Shown: one piece after another, positions 52,848 through 62,427 of the stretch
Numbering within the stretch: position 1 is the stretch's first letter
Layout: each line of letters opens with the position of its first letter
Made by a program: the position numbers and the translations under genes
Assembly (NCBI GenBank): GCA_028866655.1
Contig: JAGWHQ010000001.1
Span: forward strand, 115,198-179,197
Origin: Nitrososphaerota archaeon
GTDB lineage: Archaea; Thermoproteota; Nitrososphaeria; Nitrososphaerales; Nitrosopumilaceae
Direction of reading: 5' to 3'
DNA: 64,000 nucleotides
The notes under the pieces: generated by a model
Database searches by the model: none
What the model was told of the DNA's origin: nothing
Seen by the model: only the letters and a program-made list of their open reading frames with translations

Positions 52848-53210
52848 ATGTCAAGTGTCATGATAGTAGATGACTCGGATGCCATCAGAATGGTCCTAAA
52901 AGACATACTAGTCATAGGCAAACACAACTTGGTTGCAGAACTTTCAAGTGGCATAGGAGTCTTGGAAGAATATGTAAGAATAAAACCTGACATGGTGTTG
53001 CTCGATATGGCAATGCCAAAAAAAGATGGTCTTACAGTTCTCAAGGAAATTATTTCATACAATCCAAAAGCCAAGATCATAATGATTTCGGCAAGTGACA
53101 ATCAGGAAACGGTCAGAGAATGCATCAATGCAGGTGCTAGATCATATGTTTTAAAACCATTTAATTTCCACGAAGTACTAGACATAATTGATCGTGTTTC
53201 AAAATCATAG
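52848..53210 (+). CDS. CheY-like response regulator (120 aa)
   Basis: A single receiver domain. Acidic residues are in MIVDDSDA, the phosphoacceptor Asp is in VLLDMAMPKKDG, and the Thr/Ser and Lys switch residues are in MISASD and VLKPF. There is no output domain, as for CheY or Spo0F. It lies downstream of the Hpt gene in the same direction, forming a relay pair. Its last codons overlap the convergent REC-TackOD1 gene by 6 nt. Confidence 0.93.
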   Translation: MSSVMIVDDSDAIRMVLKDILVIGKHNLVAELSSGIGVLEEYVRIKPDMVLLDMAMPKKDGLTVLKEIISYNPKAKIIMISASDNQETVRECINAGARSYVLKPFNFHEVLDIIDRVSKS

Positions 53211-54119
53211 ATCAGATAACTGATATCCGACGCTTGTAACCCATTTTGCTTTTTCTAACGGAAATCTATTGTTGCATTTTATGCACAGAAGATCATGTGA
53301 TGGATCTGAGAATTTATCTCCACAGTCATTGCATATGTAATAATTGTCCATTATCTTGTAATCTACTCCTAGAATTTTTATTTCCTTGTGACATTTTGGA
53401 CATTTGTTTTCCTTGTAAGAATTTTCAACTGAGACATTTCCACACTTGAAATGTTCAATTAGTTTTCCTTGTACAAAATTTGTTCCATTACAGGCAGGAC
53501 ATGAAAAGTTGGGAAGAATGCGCATAGAATCACACTGTATGCAAGAGACTTCTTTCATATCTGTAATCTTTGTTATCTTTTTTTCATTTTCAAGTTGTGA
53601 TAGATATTTTTTGGCCAGATCACCAGATAATTCAGAATACTCGACAAGCCTAGCAAAACTTATCCGAGGAGATGATTTTAGATGAAGCATTATTTTCTCA
53701 AGATCATCAGAAGGCTTTTCTTCTAGAATATCTTTTTCTTTTTCCAAGGTTTCAAAGACATTTTTTAGATTATCAAATCTGATGGGTTTTTCAATATACA
53801 GATAAGCACCGCCCCTTAGTGCATTTTTTATCTGTTCATCAGATTTTGAGTCTGCTGTTTCAAGAATTATTTTTGCACTAGGACGAATATTGAAGATGCC
53901 AGTCATGATCTCATTTGCATTCATATCAGGAAGATGAAAATCCAAAAGAACGATCGGTTGTTTACCCGCACTTTCAAGATCAGAGAATAACTGTATGCCC
54001 GCTCTTCCAGTATCACATGTCTTGATATTTTCGTATCCTAATTTTTTTAGAAAATCTCGTAAAAGAAGAGTCGTTGCCACACTGTCTTCAATTATAAGGA
54101 CATCATTTTTGTCGTGCAT
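53205..54119 (-). CDS. Response regulator with Cys-rich TackOD1-like output domain
   Basis: A 304-aa protein. The receiver domain (residues 1-125) has IIEDS, LLDFHLPDM with the phosphoacceptor Asp, and IEKPI. A helical linker follows. The C-terminal half has repeated zinc knuckles (CIQC, CPAC, CPKC, CNDCG and CIKC), the pattern of the thaumarchaeal output domain 1 (TackOD1). This is a lineage-specific output, probably for nucleic acid or protein contact. The gene is divergent from the PIN-ATPase gene and convergent to the CheY gene. Confidence 0.85.
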   Translation of the reverse strand: MHDKNDVLIIEDSVATTLLLRDFLKKLGYENIKTCDTGRAGIQLFSDLESAGKQPIVLLDFHLPDMNANEIMTGIFNIRPSAKIILETADSKSDEQIKNALRGGAYLYIEKPIRFDNLKNVFETLEKEKDILEEKPSDDLEKIMLHLKSSPRISFARLVEYSELSGDLAKKYLSQLENEKKITKITDMKEVSCIQCDSMRILPNFSCPACNGTNFVQGKLIEHFKCGNVSVENSYKENKCPKCHKEIKILGVDYKIMDNYYICNDCGDKFSDPSHDLLCIKCNNRFPLEKAKWVTSVGYQLSDL

Positions 54120-54181
54120 TGATTGATTTTGTATCAGGCTGTGTCATTTTTAAATACAGTTATGATTAAAAGGTACGAAAA

Positions 54182-56002
54182 ATGAGTACACCTGTGGAAA
54201 AATTCGTAGTAGATACTAGCATCATAATAGATGGTGAGATCACTAAATTAATTGAAACAGGCACTATGATAAACTGCGAGATAATAATACCTGTTGCAGT
54301 TTTAGATGAATTACAATCTCAGGCATCTCAACATAAAGACCATGGTTTTGTGGGATTGGAGCAGATCAAAAAGATTCGTGAATTGGCAGACAAGAACAAC
54401 ATTGTCCTCAAATTTGAGGGCGAGCGACCAAGCATGGACGACATTAGACTTGCAAGGCATGGTAGAATTGATGCAATAATAAAAGACATTGCAAAAAAGA
54501 ATGGGGCTACATTTTATACTGCAGATTATGTGCAGGCATTAGTAGCACAAGCCGAAGGAGTAAAGACAAGCTATTCAAAACCTCAGATCAAAATTTCAGA
54601 CTTGGAGTTTGAGAAATATTTCGACTCTCAAACAATGAGCATCCATCTCAAGGATGGAACATTTCCACTTGCAAAGCGTGGCAAGCCAGGATCATTTTCC
54701 CTAGCACCAGTAGGGGAGACATTATTGACAAAGGAATACTTGGAAGGAATTACTAGTGAAATTTTGGAAGCATCAAGAGCTACACAACTTGGCATAATTG
54801 AAATATCAAAATCAGGCGCACTTGTAATCCAATACAAAGATTACAGAGTGGTTGTAACACATTCTCCATTTTCAAACAGTTATGAAATTACAATAACACA
54901 TCCAATAGTAAAGATGTCACTAGAGCAATATACTGTTTCTGAAAAACTGATGCAACGCTTGTCTGAAAAAGCAGAAGGCATATTGATATCAGGCTCTCCC
55001 GGGTCTGGCAAGAGTACACTTGCATCAAGCCTTGCAAATTATTATTCTACAAAAGGCAAGATTGTAAAGACATTTGAATCTCCAAGAGATTTGCAGGTAG
55101 ACAAGCAGGTAACACAATATACACATCTTGAGGGAAGTTTTGAAAATGCTGCAGACATTTTGCTTCTTGTAAGACCTGATTATACAATATTTGACGAAGT
55201 CAGAAGATATCAAGATTTTAGAGTATTTTCAGATCTCAGACTGGCAGGAGTAGGCATGATTGGAGTGGTTCATGCACATGCACCACTTGATGCAATTCAG
55301 CGATTCATTGGAAAAGTTGAACTTGGAATGATTCCTCATATTTTGGATACAGTAGTCTTTGTAAAAGCCGGTCAAATATCCAAAGTGTACGAGTTGGAGT
55401 TTAAGGTAAAGGTGCCAACAGGAATGACAGAACAAGATTTGGCAAGACCAGTAATTGAAATTCGCAACTTTGAGGATCATAACTTGGAATATGAAATTTA
55501 CACATATGGTGATGAAAATATTGTAATCCCAATAACCAAAGAAAGTAAAAGTGGTGGCATTGAAAAATTGGCAGAATCAAAGATAAAAGACACAATACGA
55601 AGATTTGATCCTAATGCAGAGATTGAAATTTTGTCAAACAACAGCATACGAGTGCGAGTTGATAAGGAAACCATACCAGCAATAATTGGCAGAGGCGGAG
55701 TAACAATAAATGAACTTGAAAAGACATTGGGAGTTCACATTGATGTAGAACCAAAAGAGAGAGGGTCTTCAAGAGGTGGTGAATGGTTTGAAATGTCAGA
55801 ATCTGGAAATAACTTTGTTTTAGAAGTGGACATTTCAAAATCTGGCATGGACGCAGAAATTTATGTCAACAACCAAAACCTTACATCCACACGAGTGGGA
55901 AAGAATGGTAGAATAATAATTCCAAAAAAATCTACTGCTGGAAAAAGACTGATTGGAGCTGTAATGTCAAAAGATGATATCAGAATATCTGTTCATGATT
56001 AA
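54182..56002 (+). CDS. PIN-domain/ATPase/KH-domain protein
   Basis: A 606-aa modular protein. An N-terminal PIN nuclease-like domain (VVDTSIIIDGE, with acidic residues at FYTADY) is followed by a type II/IV secretion-like ATPase domain with P-loop SGSPGSGKST and a DEVRRYQDF Walker-B-like segment. The end contains a KH-like RNA-binding region (IPAIIGRGGVTINELEKTLG). Such proteins are conserved in archaea and probably act in RNA processing or decay. Its stop directly abuts that of the convergent dtxR gene with no spacer. Confidence 0.9.
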   Translation: MSTPVEKFVVDTSIIIDGEITKLIETGTMINCEIIIPVAVLDELQSQASQHKDHGFVGLEQIKKIRELADKNNIVLKFEGERPSMDDIRLARHGRIDAIIKDIAKKNGATFYTADYVQALVAQAEGVKTSYSKPQIKISDLEFEKYFDSQTMSIHLKDGTFPLAKRGKPGSFSLAPVGETLLTKEYLEGITSEILEASRATQLGIIEISKSGALVIQYKDYRVVVTHSPFSNSYEITITHPIVKMSLEQYTVSEKLMQRLSEKAEGILISGSPGSGKSTLASSLANYYSTKGKIVKTFESPRDLQVDKQVTQYTHLEGSFENAADILLLVRPDYTIFDEVRRYQDFRVFSDLRLAGVGMIGVVHAHAPLDAIQRFIGKVELGMIPHILDTVVFVKAGQISKVYELEFKVKVPTGMTEQDLARPVIEIRNFEDHNLEYEIYTYGDENIVIPITKESKSGGIEKLAESKIKDTIRRFDPNAEIEILSNNSIRVRVDKETIPAIIGRGGVTINELEKTLGVHIDVEPKERGSSRGGEWFEMSESGNNFVLEVDISKSGMDAEIYVNNQNLTSTRVGKNGRIIIPKKSTAGKRLIGAVMSKDDIRISVHD

Positions 56003-56458
56003 TTATTCAAAATTCTCTAAAATTTTTGGATTTGCTTTTAGAAACGTGACAAACTTGCGCAGCTGCTTTATTGTTTGGGGGTTTAGGTGATGCTCTATTC
56101 CTTCTACATCTTGATTTGCGATTTCATGATTGATTCCAAGCATCCTGAAGAACTCTAGTAAGGTACCATGTTTTTGGCGTACCGCATCTGCCAAGGTAGC
56201 ACCCTTTTGTGTTAGATTTATTCCGCGGTATTTTTCATATTCTAGATATCCCCCTTCTGCAAGCTTTTGAAGCATCTTTGTGACAGACGGAGCACTTACT
56301 GTGAGATATCTTGAGATATCAAGCGTATTTGCATACCCCTTCAGCTCTACAAGTTCAGATATGACCTCAAGATAGTCCTCTATCCTAGAATAGTCAGTTT
56401 TTGCCGATTTATGTGCCTCTTTTATGGATTCTAACCTCTCAGCACGTTTTTCCTTCAT
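56003..56458 (-). CDS. DtxR/MntR-family metal-dependent regulator
   Basis: A 151-aa iron- or manganese-responsive repressor. The winged-helix has YSRIEDYLEVISELVELKGYANT and ISRYLTVSAPSVTKMLQKL, the DtxR pattern, and the dimer/metal region includes HGTLLEFFRMLGINHE and VEGIEHHLNPQTI. No SH3-like C-terminal domain is present, so it resembles MntR. ATG 56458 is preferred to 56485, with minus-strand GGTTATATGA about 27 nt upstream. It may control metal uptake genes elsewhere. Confidence 0.85.
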   Translation of the reverse strand: MKEKRAERLESIKEAHKSAKTDYSRIEDYLEVISELVELKGYANTLDISRYLTVSAPSVTKMLQKLAEGGYLEYEKYRGINLTQKGATLADAVRQKHGTLLEFFRMLGINHEIANQDVEGIEHHLNPQTIKQLRKFVTFLKANPKILENFE

Positions 56459-56575
56459 GTTTTTGATGGTTACACATGAAATCATATAACCTAATCTCTT
56501 GATCAGAAATGTTCACCTAGTTGTGATTGATCTTTTGCATGGATTGTTAACTAGGTTTTCAAAAATGAGGGATGC

Positions 56576-56920
56576 ATGGATGAGGGAGTTAGGCAGGGTA
56601 TTGATAAAATAAAGAAAGTAAGTGATTCCCTCCACAGAAGGGCTAGAATTTATTCTGAGCTTGGAAAGATAGACGATAGGGGAACTGCCCGTGCTTTAGG
56701 TTCACTACAAAGAGCATCGGCACCAGGAAAGAAAATAACAAAGATAGGATTTATTTTTCTTCTTTCGCCAGACCCAATTAGCACACCCATTGGAATCCCA
56801 ATGATAATTGCAGGAAAATATCTAGAAAAAGTATACAACGGTGCAACCATCAAAGATGTTGGTCAAGAGACAAAGAACTTTTTCAGTGATTATTCCAACC
56901 TAAAAGACAAGATGCGCTGA
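56576..56920 (+). CDS. Hypothetical protein (114 aa)
   Basis: Not recognised. The N-terminus is helical and basic (IDKIKKVSDSLHRRARIYSELG), and a hydrophobic segment follows at about 57-84 (IGFIFLLSPDPISTPIGIPMII), possibly a membrane-associated hairpin. A helical C-terminus ends it. The start at 56576 follows the divergent dtxR region. No functional link is seen. Confidence 0.62.
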   Translation: MDEGVRQGIDKIKKVSDSLHRRARIYSELGKIDDRGTARALGSLQRASAPGKKITKIGFIFLLSPDPISTPIGIPMIIAGKYLEKVYNGATIKDVGQETKNFFSDYSNLKDKMR

Positions 56921-56972
56921 TATCACTATTTTTTGCATTAGTTTTTAACTGGATATTAGTCACAGGTTTTTT

Positions 56973-57467
56973 GTGGCAACAAGGGCCCAAGTTTTAATTC
57001 CGATTGCAATTGCAGCAGTGATAATCGGTATTGTCGGTGTACTTACAATTCCTGCAGATTCCAAGCTTGAAGAAGTCAAGTTTCCAATGGGTACAATCAA
57101 GATTGATGACAAGGTGTTAACAGTCCAGATTGCAGAAACAGATGCGCAGAAGGTGAGGGGTCTGATGTTTCAAAACGAACTTCCAGACGACCAAGGGATG
57201 ATCTTTGTGTTCAGCCAAGCCCAAGTTGTACCAATATGGATGTTAAACATGCAGTTTCCACTTGACATCATTTGGTTTGATTCAAACGGAAATGTAATTC
57301 ATATTGAGAAAAATGTCCAGCCATGCAAGTCTGCACTTGAAACTGCCACATGTACTGTTCAGAATGCAGACGGCAAGATGGCAAAATATGTTTTAGAAGT
57401 GACAGGTGGGTTTACTGACAAGTTCCACATTACTGAAAGCTCCAAGATGCAGATAATTTCAATTTAG
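56973..57467 (+). CDS. DUF192 family protein, membrane anchored
   Basis: A 164-aa protein with an N-terminal signal anchor (VLIPIAIAAVIIGIVGVL) and one DUF192 domain. Family blocks are VRGLMFQNELPDDQGMIFVF, PIWMLNMQFPLDIIW and VIHIEKNVQPC. Function of the family is unknown; it is often extracytoplasmic. GTG start 56973. Its TAG stop overlaps the TAA stop of acs (TTAG). Confidence 0.8.
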   Translation: MATRAQVLIPIAIAAVIIGIVGVLTIPADSKLEEVKFPMGTIKIDDKVLTVQIAETDAQKVRGLMFQNELPDDQGMIFVFSQAQVVPIWMLNMQFPLDIIWFDSNGNVIHIEKNVQPCKSALETATCTVQNADGKMAKYVLEVTGGFTDKFHITESSKMQIISI

Positions 57468-59371
57468 GGCTTTCCAAGAGCATATTGCAATTCTGCAAGC
57501 GCAGACTTTACTTCATCCACAGATGCCTCATCTTCCAGTGTACTGACATCACCAATTTTTTCATCTTGAGCGATTGCTTTGAGCAGCCTTCGCATTATCT
57601 TGCCACTCCTAGTCTTTGGAAGTTTTTTGACAAAAAACAGTTGATCTGGTGTTGCGACTGAACCTACTGTTTTTCGTATGTGCCGTATGAGATCTTCTTT
57701 TAGCTGCTGAGTTGCAGTGACTCCATCTTTTAGAACTAGAAATGCAATGATTGACTCTCCCTTGACCTCATGTGGTATTCCACACACCGCAGATTCTGCC
57801 ACCATACCATGAGATACAAAACCACTTTCAATTTCAGCAGTACCGAGTCTATGCCCTGCAACCTTGAGCACATCATCTGCCCTGCCAAGCATCCAGATGT
57901 ATCCGTCATTATCCATCTTTGCGTAATCGCCAGCATAGTACATGTTTTTGTATTTTGACCAGTAGACTGCCTTGTACTTTTCATCATCACCCCACAATGT
58001 AAGGAGCATTCCAGGCCACGGGTTTTCAACTACAAGATATCCCTTAGAACCAGGCGATACTTTTTTCCCAGCGTTATCAACAATAGATATACAAACACCA
58101 GGAACTGGTCTTGTTGCAGAACCAGGTTTGAGCGGAATTGTTTCAATTCCAGGAAGTGGAGATATCATTGCTGCTCCTGTTTCCGTCTGCCACCAGGTGT
58201 CAATGATTGGACACTTTTCCTTGCCAATTGTTTTGAAGTACCATTTCCAGACCTGTGGGTTGATAGGTTCTCCTACAGTTCCAAGCAATCGCAAGCTTGT
58301 CAAGTCGTTAGAATTTGGGATGTCATCACCTGACTTCATAAACATTCGAAGTGCGGTAGGTGTAGTATACAAAATCGTGACACGGTACCGTGCAATAATT
58401 TCCCACATCCTAGCAGAGTTGGGATAATCAAGTGCTCCCTCATACATCACCTGTGTTGCACCATGCATTAGAGGTCCGTAAACCACATAGCTGTGTCCTG
58501 TAACCCAGCCAATGTCGGCAGTACAAAAATAAACATCAGAATCACAAATATCAAAGATCCACTTGAATGTGGCAAAGACATGAGTAAGATATCCTCCCGT
58601 GCCATGTAGAACACCTTTTGGTTTCCCTGTTGTTCCGGACGTATACAAAATGTAAAGAGGATGTGCACTGTCAAGCATTTCTGCATCACAAGACGACTCC
58701 ATGGAATCTACAAACTCGCCCCATTTCCTGTCCCTTGCAGTGTATGTAACTCGGTTTCCAACATGCTCTAATATGATTACATTTTTGACAAAATCAAGAT
58801 CTGCAATTGCATCATCTACAACATCTTTTAGTTTGATTATTGTTCCACGTCTTCTTCCACCATCGGCTGTAATTATAACACTTGATTTAGAATCAACGAC
58901 CCTGTCTCGAATTGATTGCGCGCTAAACCCTGAAAATATCACTGTATGAATTGCGCCTATTCGTGCACATGCAAGCAGTGAAACTATTAGTTCAGGCACC
59001 ATTGGGAGATATACTGTTACCCTGTCTCCTTTTTTTACCCCAAGTTTTTTTAGTGCATTTGCAAGTTTTGATACCTGAGAAAGCAGGTCTTGATAGGTTA
59101 GCACTCGTTGGGAGCCATCTTCTCCTTCCCAGAGTATTGCCTTTTTGTCAGGGTTTTTTCGTACCGTTACGTCAAGTGCGTTGTATGATGCATTAGTTTT
59201 TCCCCCAACAAACCATTTTGCAAACGGAGGATTCCATTCAAGTGCAGTGTGCCATTGCTCAGACCAGAAAAGATTCTTGGCTTGGGACTCCCAGAACTTG
59301 ACGCCATCTTGATTTGCCAGAGTCCTTGTCTTGGCATCATTGTTTCCAAGGCCGATATCATAGAAATCCAA
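57464..59371 (-). CDS. acs: Acetyl-CoA synthetase (AMP-forming)
   Basis: Activates acetate, and possibly propionate or other short acids, to the CoA thioester. The ATP-binding P-loop is YTSGTTGKPKG; DTWWQTETGA holds the substrate-pocket Trp, and KTRSGKIMRR carries the catalytic Lys. The 635-aa length is standard. In thaumarchaea 3-hydroxypropionate and 4-hydroxybutyrate are activated by ADP-forming synthetases, so this AMP-forming enzyme more likely serves acetate assimilation. It is convergent with the DUF192 gene. Confidence 0.93.
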   Translation of the reverse strand: MDFYDIGLGNNDAKTRTLANQDGVKFWESQAKNLFWSEQWHTALEWNPPFAKWFVGGKTNASYNALDVTVRKNPDKKAILWEGEDGSQRVLTYQDLLSQVSKLANALKKLGVKKGDRVTVYLPMVPELIVSLLACARIGAIHTVIFSGFSAQSIRDRVVDSKSSVIITADGGRRRGTIIKLKDVVDDAIADLDFVKNVIILEHVGNRVTYTARDRKWGEFVDSMESSCDAEMLDSAHPLYILYTSGTTGKPKGVLHGTGGYLTHVFATFKWIFDICDSDVYFCTADIGWVTGHSYVVYGPLMHGATQVMYEGALDYPNSARMWEIIARYRVTILYTTPTALRMFMKSGDDIPNSNDLTSLRLLGTVGEPINPQVWKWYFKTIGKEKCPIIDTWWQTETGAAMISPLPGIETIPLKPGSATRPVPGVCISIVDNAGKKVSPGSKGYLVVENPWPGMLLTLWGDDEKYKAVYWSKYKNMYYAGDYAKMDNDGYIWMLGRADDVLKVAGHRLGTAEIESGFVSHGMVAESAVCGIPHEVKGESIIAFLVLKDGVTATQQLKEDLIRHIRKTVGSVATPDQLFFVKKLPKTRSGKIMRRLLKAIAQDEKIGDVSTLEDEASVDEVKSALAELQYALGKP

Positions 59372-59446
59372 TACAAATTAGTAATTTGCATGTCAAAAAA
59401 AAGGTTCGCTCAAATGGATTGGGAGCGAATCCTTCAACCCGTCAGA

Positions 59447-60268
59447 CTAGGATGACGATATACGTTTAAGCCAATCGGAATCTTCAGGAACTTCATCACC
59501 ATCGGCTCCAATTGCTACAGGCTTTGCTGTTGGTACAGTGGGAATACTAGAACCAACACCAATGTCAGAAGATATTGGAGTCTTTGGCTGTGAAGGAGAA
59601 GGACTTTCTACCTTTCCAAGATATGAAATGGCTGCTGAATGAACGTCCTGCTTTGGACTTTCTACACGTTCCCCACTTTCAACCGTTAGATCGTTGATGC
59701 GACTCTGGATGCTTGTTATCTCTGCCTTTTCATGTTCGATGTGCTCTATGATTTCAACCGTATGAGTCTTGACCAAATCAAACTTGGCATCAGATATCTC
59801 ATTGCTCTTGTTTTGCAATTTTGCATCAAATCGTAGCATCCGAATTGACTTTAATTGCCCGTCAAGTTCTCCGAGTCTTTTATCAAGTTTTTCTCTGATC
59901 TGTCTCTCGGTCTCATCGAGAGTTAACAATTTCATCTTGTATTTTTCGTGGATCAGTTCAGCATCTTCTTTCATGTCATCGTTTTCAGATACGATATCCA
60001 TCAGGGCTCGTATACGACGCATGGTCAATCCTTTTTCTCGCAACAGTCTCTGGGCGTCTAATCTCCATCTAGGGATAAAGATTACATATTGTCCCTGAAT
60101 CACCAGTTGCTCGAATGCTATCTGCCTTAGTCCCTCAGAACCACAATCAACACCGACGGTTTGTACACTTCCATCTATGTCAGTTATGGTGCCTATTACT
60201 TTGCCGACATAGGTGCCATACATGTCCTTTACTTGCTTGCCGATAAATTCGATCTCTTCCTTGCTCAT
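59447..60268 (-). CDS. cdvA: Cell division protein CdvA
   Basis: Membrane-scaffold component of the archaeal ESCRT-like (Cdv) division machinery, 273 aa. An N-terminal PRC-barrel-like beta domain (GKQVKDMYGTYVGKVIGTITD), a long coiled coil at about 100-205, and a Pro/Ser-rich linker ending DSDWLKRISS are in the order known for CdvA. The short C-terminal segment is placed like the ESCRT-III-binding peptide in Sulfolobus CdvA. CdvB and CdvC are not in the window. Identification comes from architecture, so moderately high. Confidence 0.8.
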   Translation of the reverse strand: MSKEEIEFIGKQVKDMYGTYVGKVIGTITDIDGSVQTVGVDCGSEGLRQIAFEQLVIQGQYVIFIPRWRLDAQRLLREKGLTMRRIRALMDIVSENDDMKEDAELIHEKYKMKLLTLDETERQIREKLDKRLGELDGQLKSIRMLRFDAKLQNKSNEISDAKFDLVKTHTVEIIEHIEHEKAEITSIQSRINDLTVESGERVESPKQDVHSAAISYLGKVESPSPSQPKTPISSDIGVGSSIPTVPTAKPVAIGADGDEVPEDSDWLKRISSS

Positions 60269-60409
60269 TAGGTAGGTGTTTTAAATTTCATATAATCAGC
60301 AACGTGTTAACAAGCTTTTCAATTTTGGTAAGATCATTTTAGCTAATGATCATGGAAAAATGTGAAAAATGCGTAATTTTATAATCACTTGTCTAGTAAT
60401 GGTACGATA

Positions 60410-60694
60410 ATGATTACAAAGGAAGAGCTAGATCAGATATTGCACTTTGTCTCCAAACGATGGGTTGACATGAGCAGGGATGAAAAAAATAAAGCGTTTG
60501 AAAACATGCCAACTGACTTTTGGATGAATTCCATGGGCGGCACTGCAGGTCCAGGAAAATGGGTAACGACTTTGATGTATACGGAAGATCCACAAGAAGC
60601 CGAATCCTTCAAGGAAGTATTATTGCGATGGCAAGCAAAACACAATGCACCAAAATTGGGGCCATCAGATCTGATCCAGATTGGAAAGAAGTAG
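60410..60694 (+). CDS. Hypothetical protein (94 aa)
   Basis: Not recognised. It is a soluble alpha/beta protein starting MITKEELDQILHFVSKRW, with a mid segment GTAGPGKWVTTLMYTED. The ATG at 60410 is used since AATTTTATAATC sits about 30 nt upstream. It is divergent from cdvA and 28 nt before the tandem thyX gene on the same strand. No functional hint beyond proximity. Confidence 0.62.
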   Translation: MITKEELDQILHFVSKRWVDMSRDEKNKAFENMPTDFWMNSMGGTAGPGKWVTTLMYTEDPQEAESFKEVLLRWQAKHNAPKLGPSDLIQIGKK

Positions 60695-60722
60695 TTATTA
60701 TCTACAGTTGGTTTGAACGATA

Positions 60723-62342
60723 ATGTTGTCATCAGAGTTTTCAGGTTCTGAAAAAGAAATTCTTTTAAAACATTTTTCAAATGTTGACGATTCAGTATTT
60801 GCAATAACCAGTCCAAGACAGGTAGACCGTGGTGCTCTGATGTCAAGATACAGTAGAACTGACAAGAGCATGCGCAAGATCTTCTTGGACGAGTTTGCTC
60901 AAAATGAAAATCGTGGTGAAGAATTTTACGACAAGGTTTTGCTTGAATATGGAGACGACTCGGTTGCAGAGCTTGGTGAAGCACAGATTGCAATTGAAGG
61001 TCTATCAAACATTGCAGTAAAAAAAATCGAAGACCGCAGAATTGGTTTATCATATCTTGAAAAATCTTCACGATATGTAGCATGGGATAAAAAAGTAAAT
61101 GACCAGTTCAAGTTTTACCGTGAAGGTAACATTATGAATTCCAAGTTTGCAGACAAGTACTTGGAAGCATGTAACTTGGACTTTGAAGTATATTCAAGAA
61201 ACATCCAGCCTGCAATCAGATACATGGCAGAAAAAGAACCAATAGAGAAGCAACAGTTTCGAAATTCTAGCGGAGAAGACGTACTGTATTCCAAACTTGC
61301 AAACGAAGATGAGGTCAAGTCCGCAACTAGAATCTATAATGCAACAATTCGTGCCAAGGCACTAGACATTCTCAGAGGAATACTTCCTGCATCTACTCTG
61401 ACAAATGTTGGTATAACAGGAAATGGAAGGGCGTTTGAGTACTTGCTTACCATACTGTACTCATCAGGACTAGAAGAAGAGAAGACTCTAGCGTGCAAGA
61501 TTCAGAGAGAGCTTAACACCACCATCAAATCATTTGTAAGAAGAGCAGATGATGTCCACGGAAAAGCATTGCAGAAATATTTGTCAGACATCAAGGAAAA
61601 ATCATCATCACTTGGAAAAAAACATCTAAAGAAAAAGAAAAAAGCAAATCACTTGGCAGACCTGGTTGACTGGCAAGAAGAGAAAAAAGCAGAGGATAAA
61701 ATAATTTCTGCAATACTGTACGAGCAATCAGGAGGAGCATCATACCGAGAGATACTAAAACAGGTCAAGAAAATAAAAATGTCCGAGAGGAAAAAAATAA
61801 TCAAGACATTTGCAAGTTTAAGAAGTAATAGAAGACAGAGACCACCACGCGCATTTGAGATGACAGAGTATACATTTGATTTTCTGACAAATTTTGGAAT
61901 GTTTAGAGACTTTCATAGACATCGTGTGCTCACACTAGAGCGACAGTTGCTTGCAGCAAACCATGGTTACTTTATGCCAAACGAGATAGAACAACTTGGA
62001 ATGAAAAAGGACTTTGATGATTGCATGTACAAGTCAAAGGAAGTTTGGAATTCCATGAAATCAAATATGCCAGAGCAGGCCCAATACGTTGTAAACTTTG
62101 CATACAATTACCCATATTTTATGAAACTAAATTTGCGTGAAGCAACACATTTGGTAGAGCTTAGAACTGTTCCACAGGGACATCAAGATTATAGAAAAGT
62201 TGCACAAGAAATGTTCAAGGCAATTAAAAAAGCCCATCCAAATCTGTCCAACATCATCAAGTTTGCAGACATGAAATCATACAGCCTTGAGCGACTAGAG
62301 GCAGAAAAAAGAATCGAAGAAAAACGTAAGAAACTCGGCTAG
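60723..62342 (+). CDS. thyX: Tandem ThyX-like protein (FAD-dependent thymidylate synthase family)
   Basis: A 539-aa protein with two ThyX-like domains. The N-terminal unit has [12 protein letters not shown] and [16 protein letters not shown], and the C-terminal unit has [13 protein letters not shown] and [15 protein letters not shown], each echoing the RHRxxS motif. Normal ThyX is about 220-250 aa, and active sites are made between subunits. A fused pair could form that interface within one chain, or one unit may be degenerate. The linker has many lysines (KKHLKKKKK). Whether it makes dTMP is not proven by sequence. Confidence 0.8.
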   Translation: MLSSEFSGSEKEILLKHFSNVDDSVFAITSPRQVDRGALMSRYSRTDKSMRKIFLDEFAQNENRGEEFYDKVLLEYGDDSVAELGEAQIAIEGLSNIAVKKIEDRRIGLSYLEKSSRYVAWDKKVNDQFKFYREGNIMNSKFADKYLEACNLDFEVYSRNIQPAIRYMAEKEPIEKQQFRNSSGEDVLYSKLANEDEVKSATRIYNATIRAKALDILRGILPASTLTNVGITGNGRAFEYLLTILYSSGLEEEKTLACKIQRELNTTIKSFVRRADDVHGKALQKYLSDIKEKSSSLGKKHLKKKKKANHLADLVDWQEEKKAEDKIISAILYEQSGGASYREILKQVKKIKMSERKKIIKTFASLRSNRRQRPPRAFEMTEYTFDFLTNFGMFRDFHRHRVLTLERQLLAANHGYFMPNEIEQLGMKKDFDDCMYKSKEVWNSMKSNMPEQAQYVVNFAYNYPYFMKLNLREATHLVELRTVPQGHQDYRKVAQEMFKAIKKAHPNLSNIIKFADMKSYSLERLEAEKRIEEKRKKLG

Positions 62343-62394
62343 AGACAAACGATATTTCAGGTCTAACAGACTATCTATAGCCAAGATTTGTCTA

Positions 62395-62407
62395 ATTATT
62401 AAATATC
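62395..62407 (+). promoter_or_regulatory. TATA box of the Cys-rich mini-protein gene
   Basis: ATTATTAAATATC is centred about 27 nt before ATG 62428, consistent with a leaderless start. Confidence 0.5.
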
Positions 62408-62427
62408 AGGGACACCATACCAATAGC

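Noticed and set aside
60433-61083. 216-codon minus-strand ORF over the 60410 gene and thyX
   Set aside because: It spans two real plus-strand genes and their spacer, and shows no motif or promoter.
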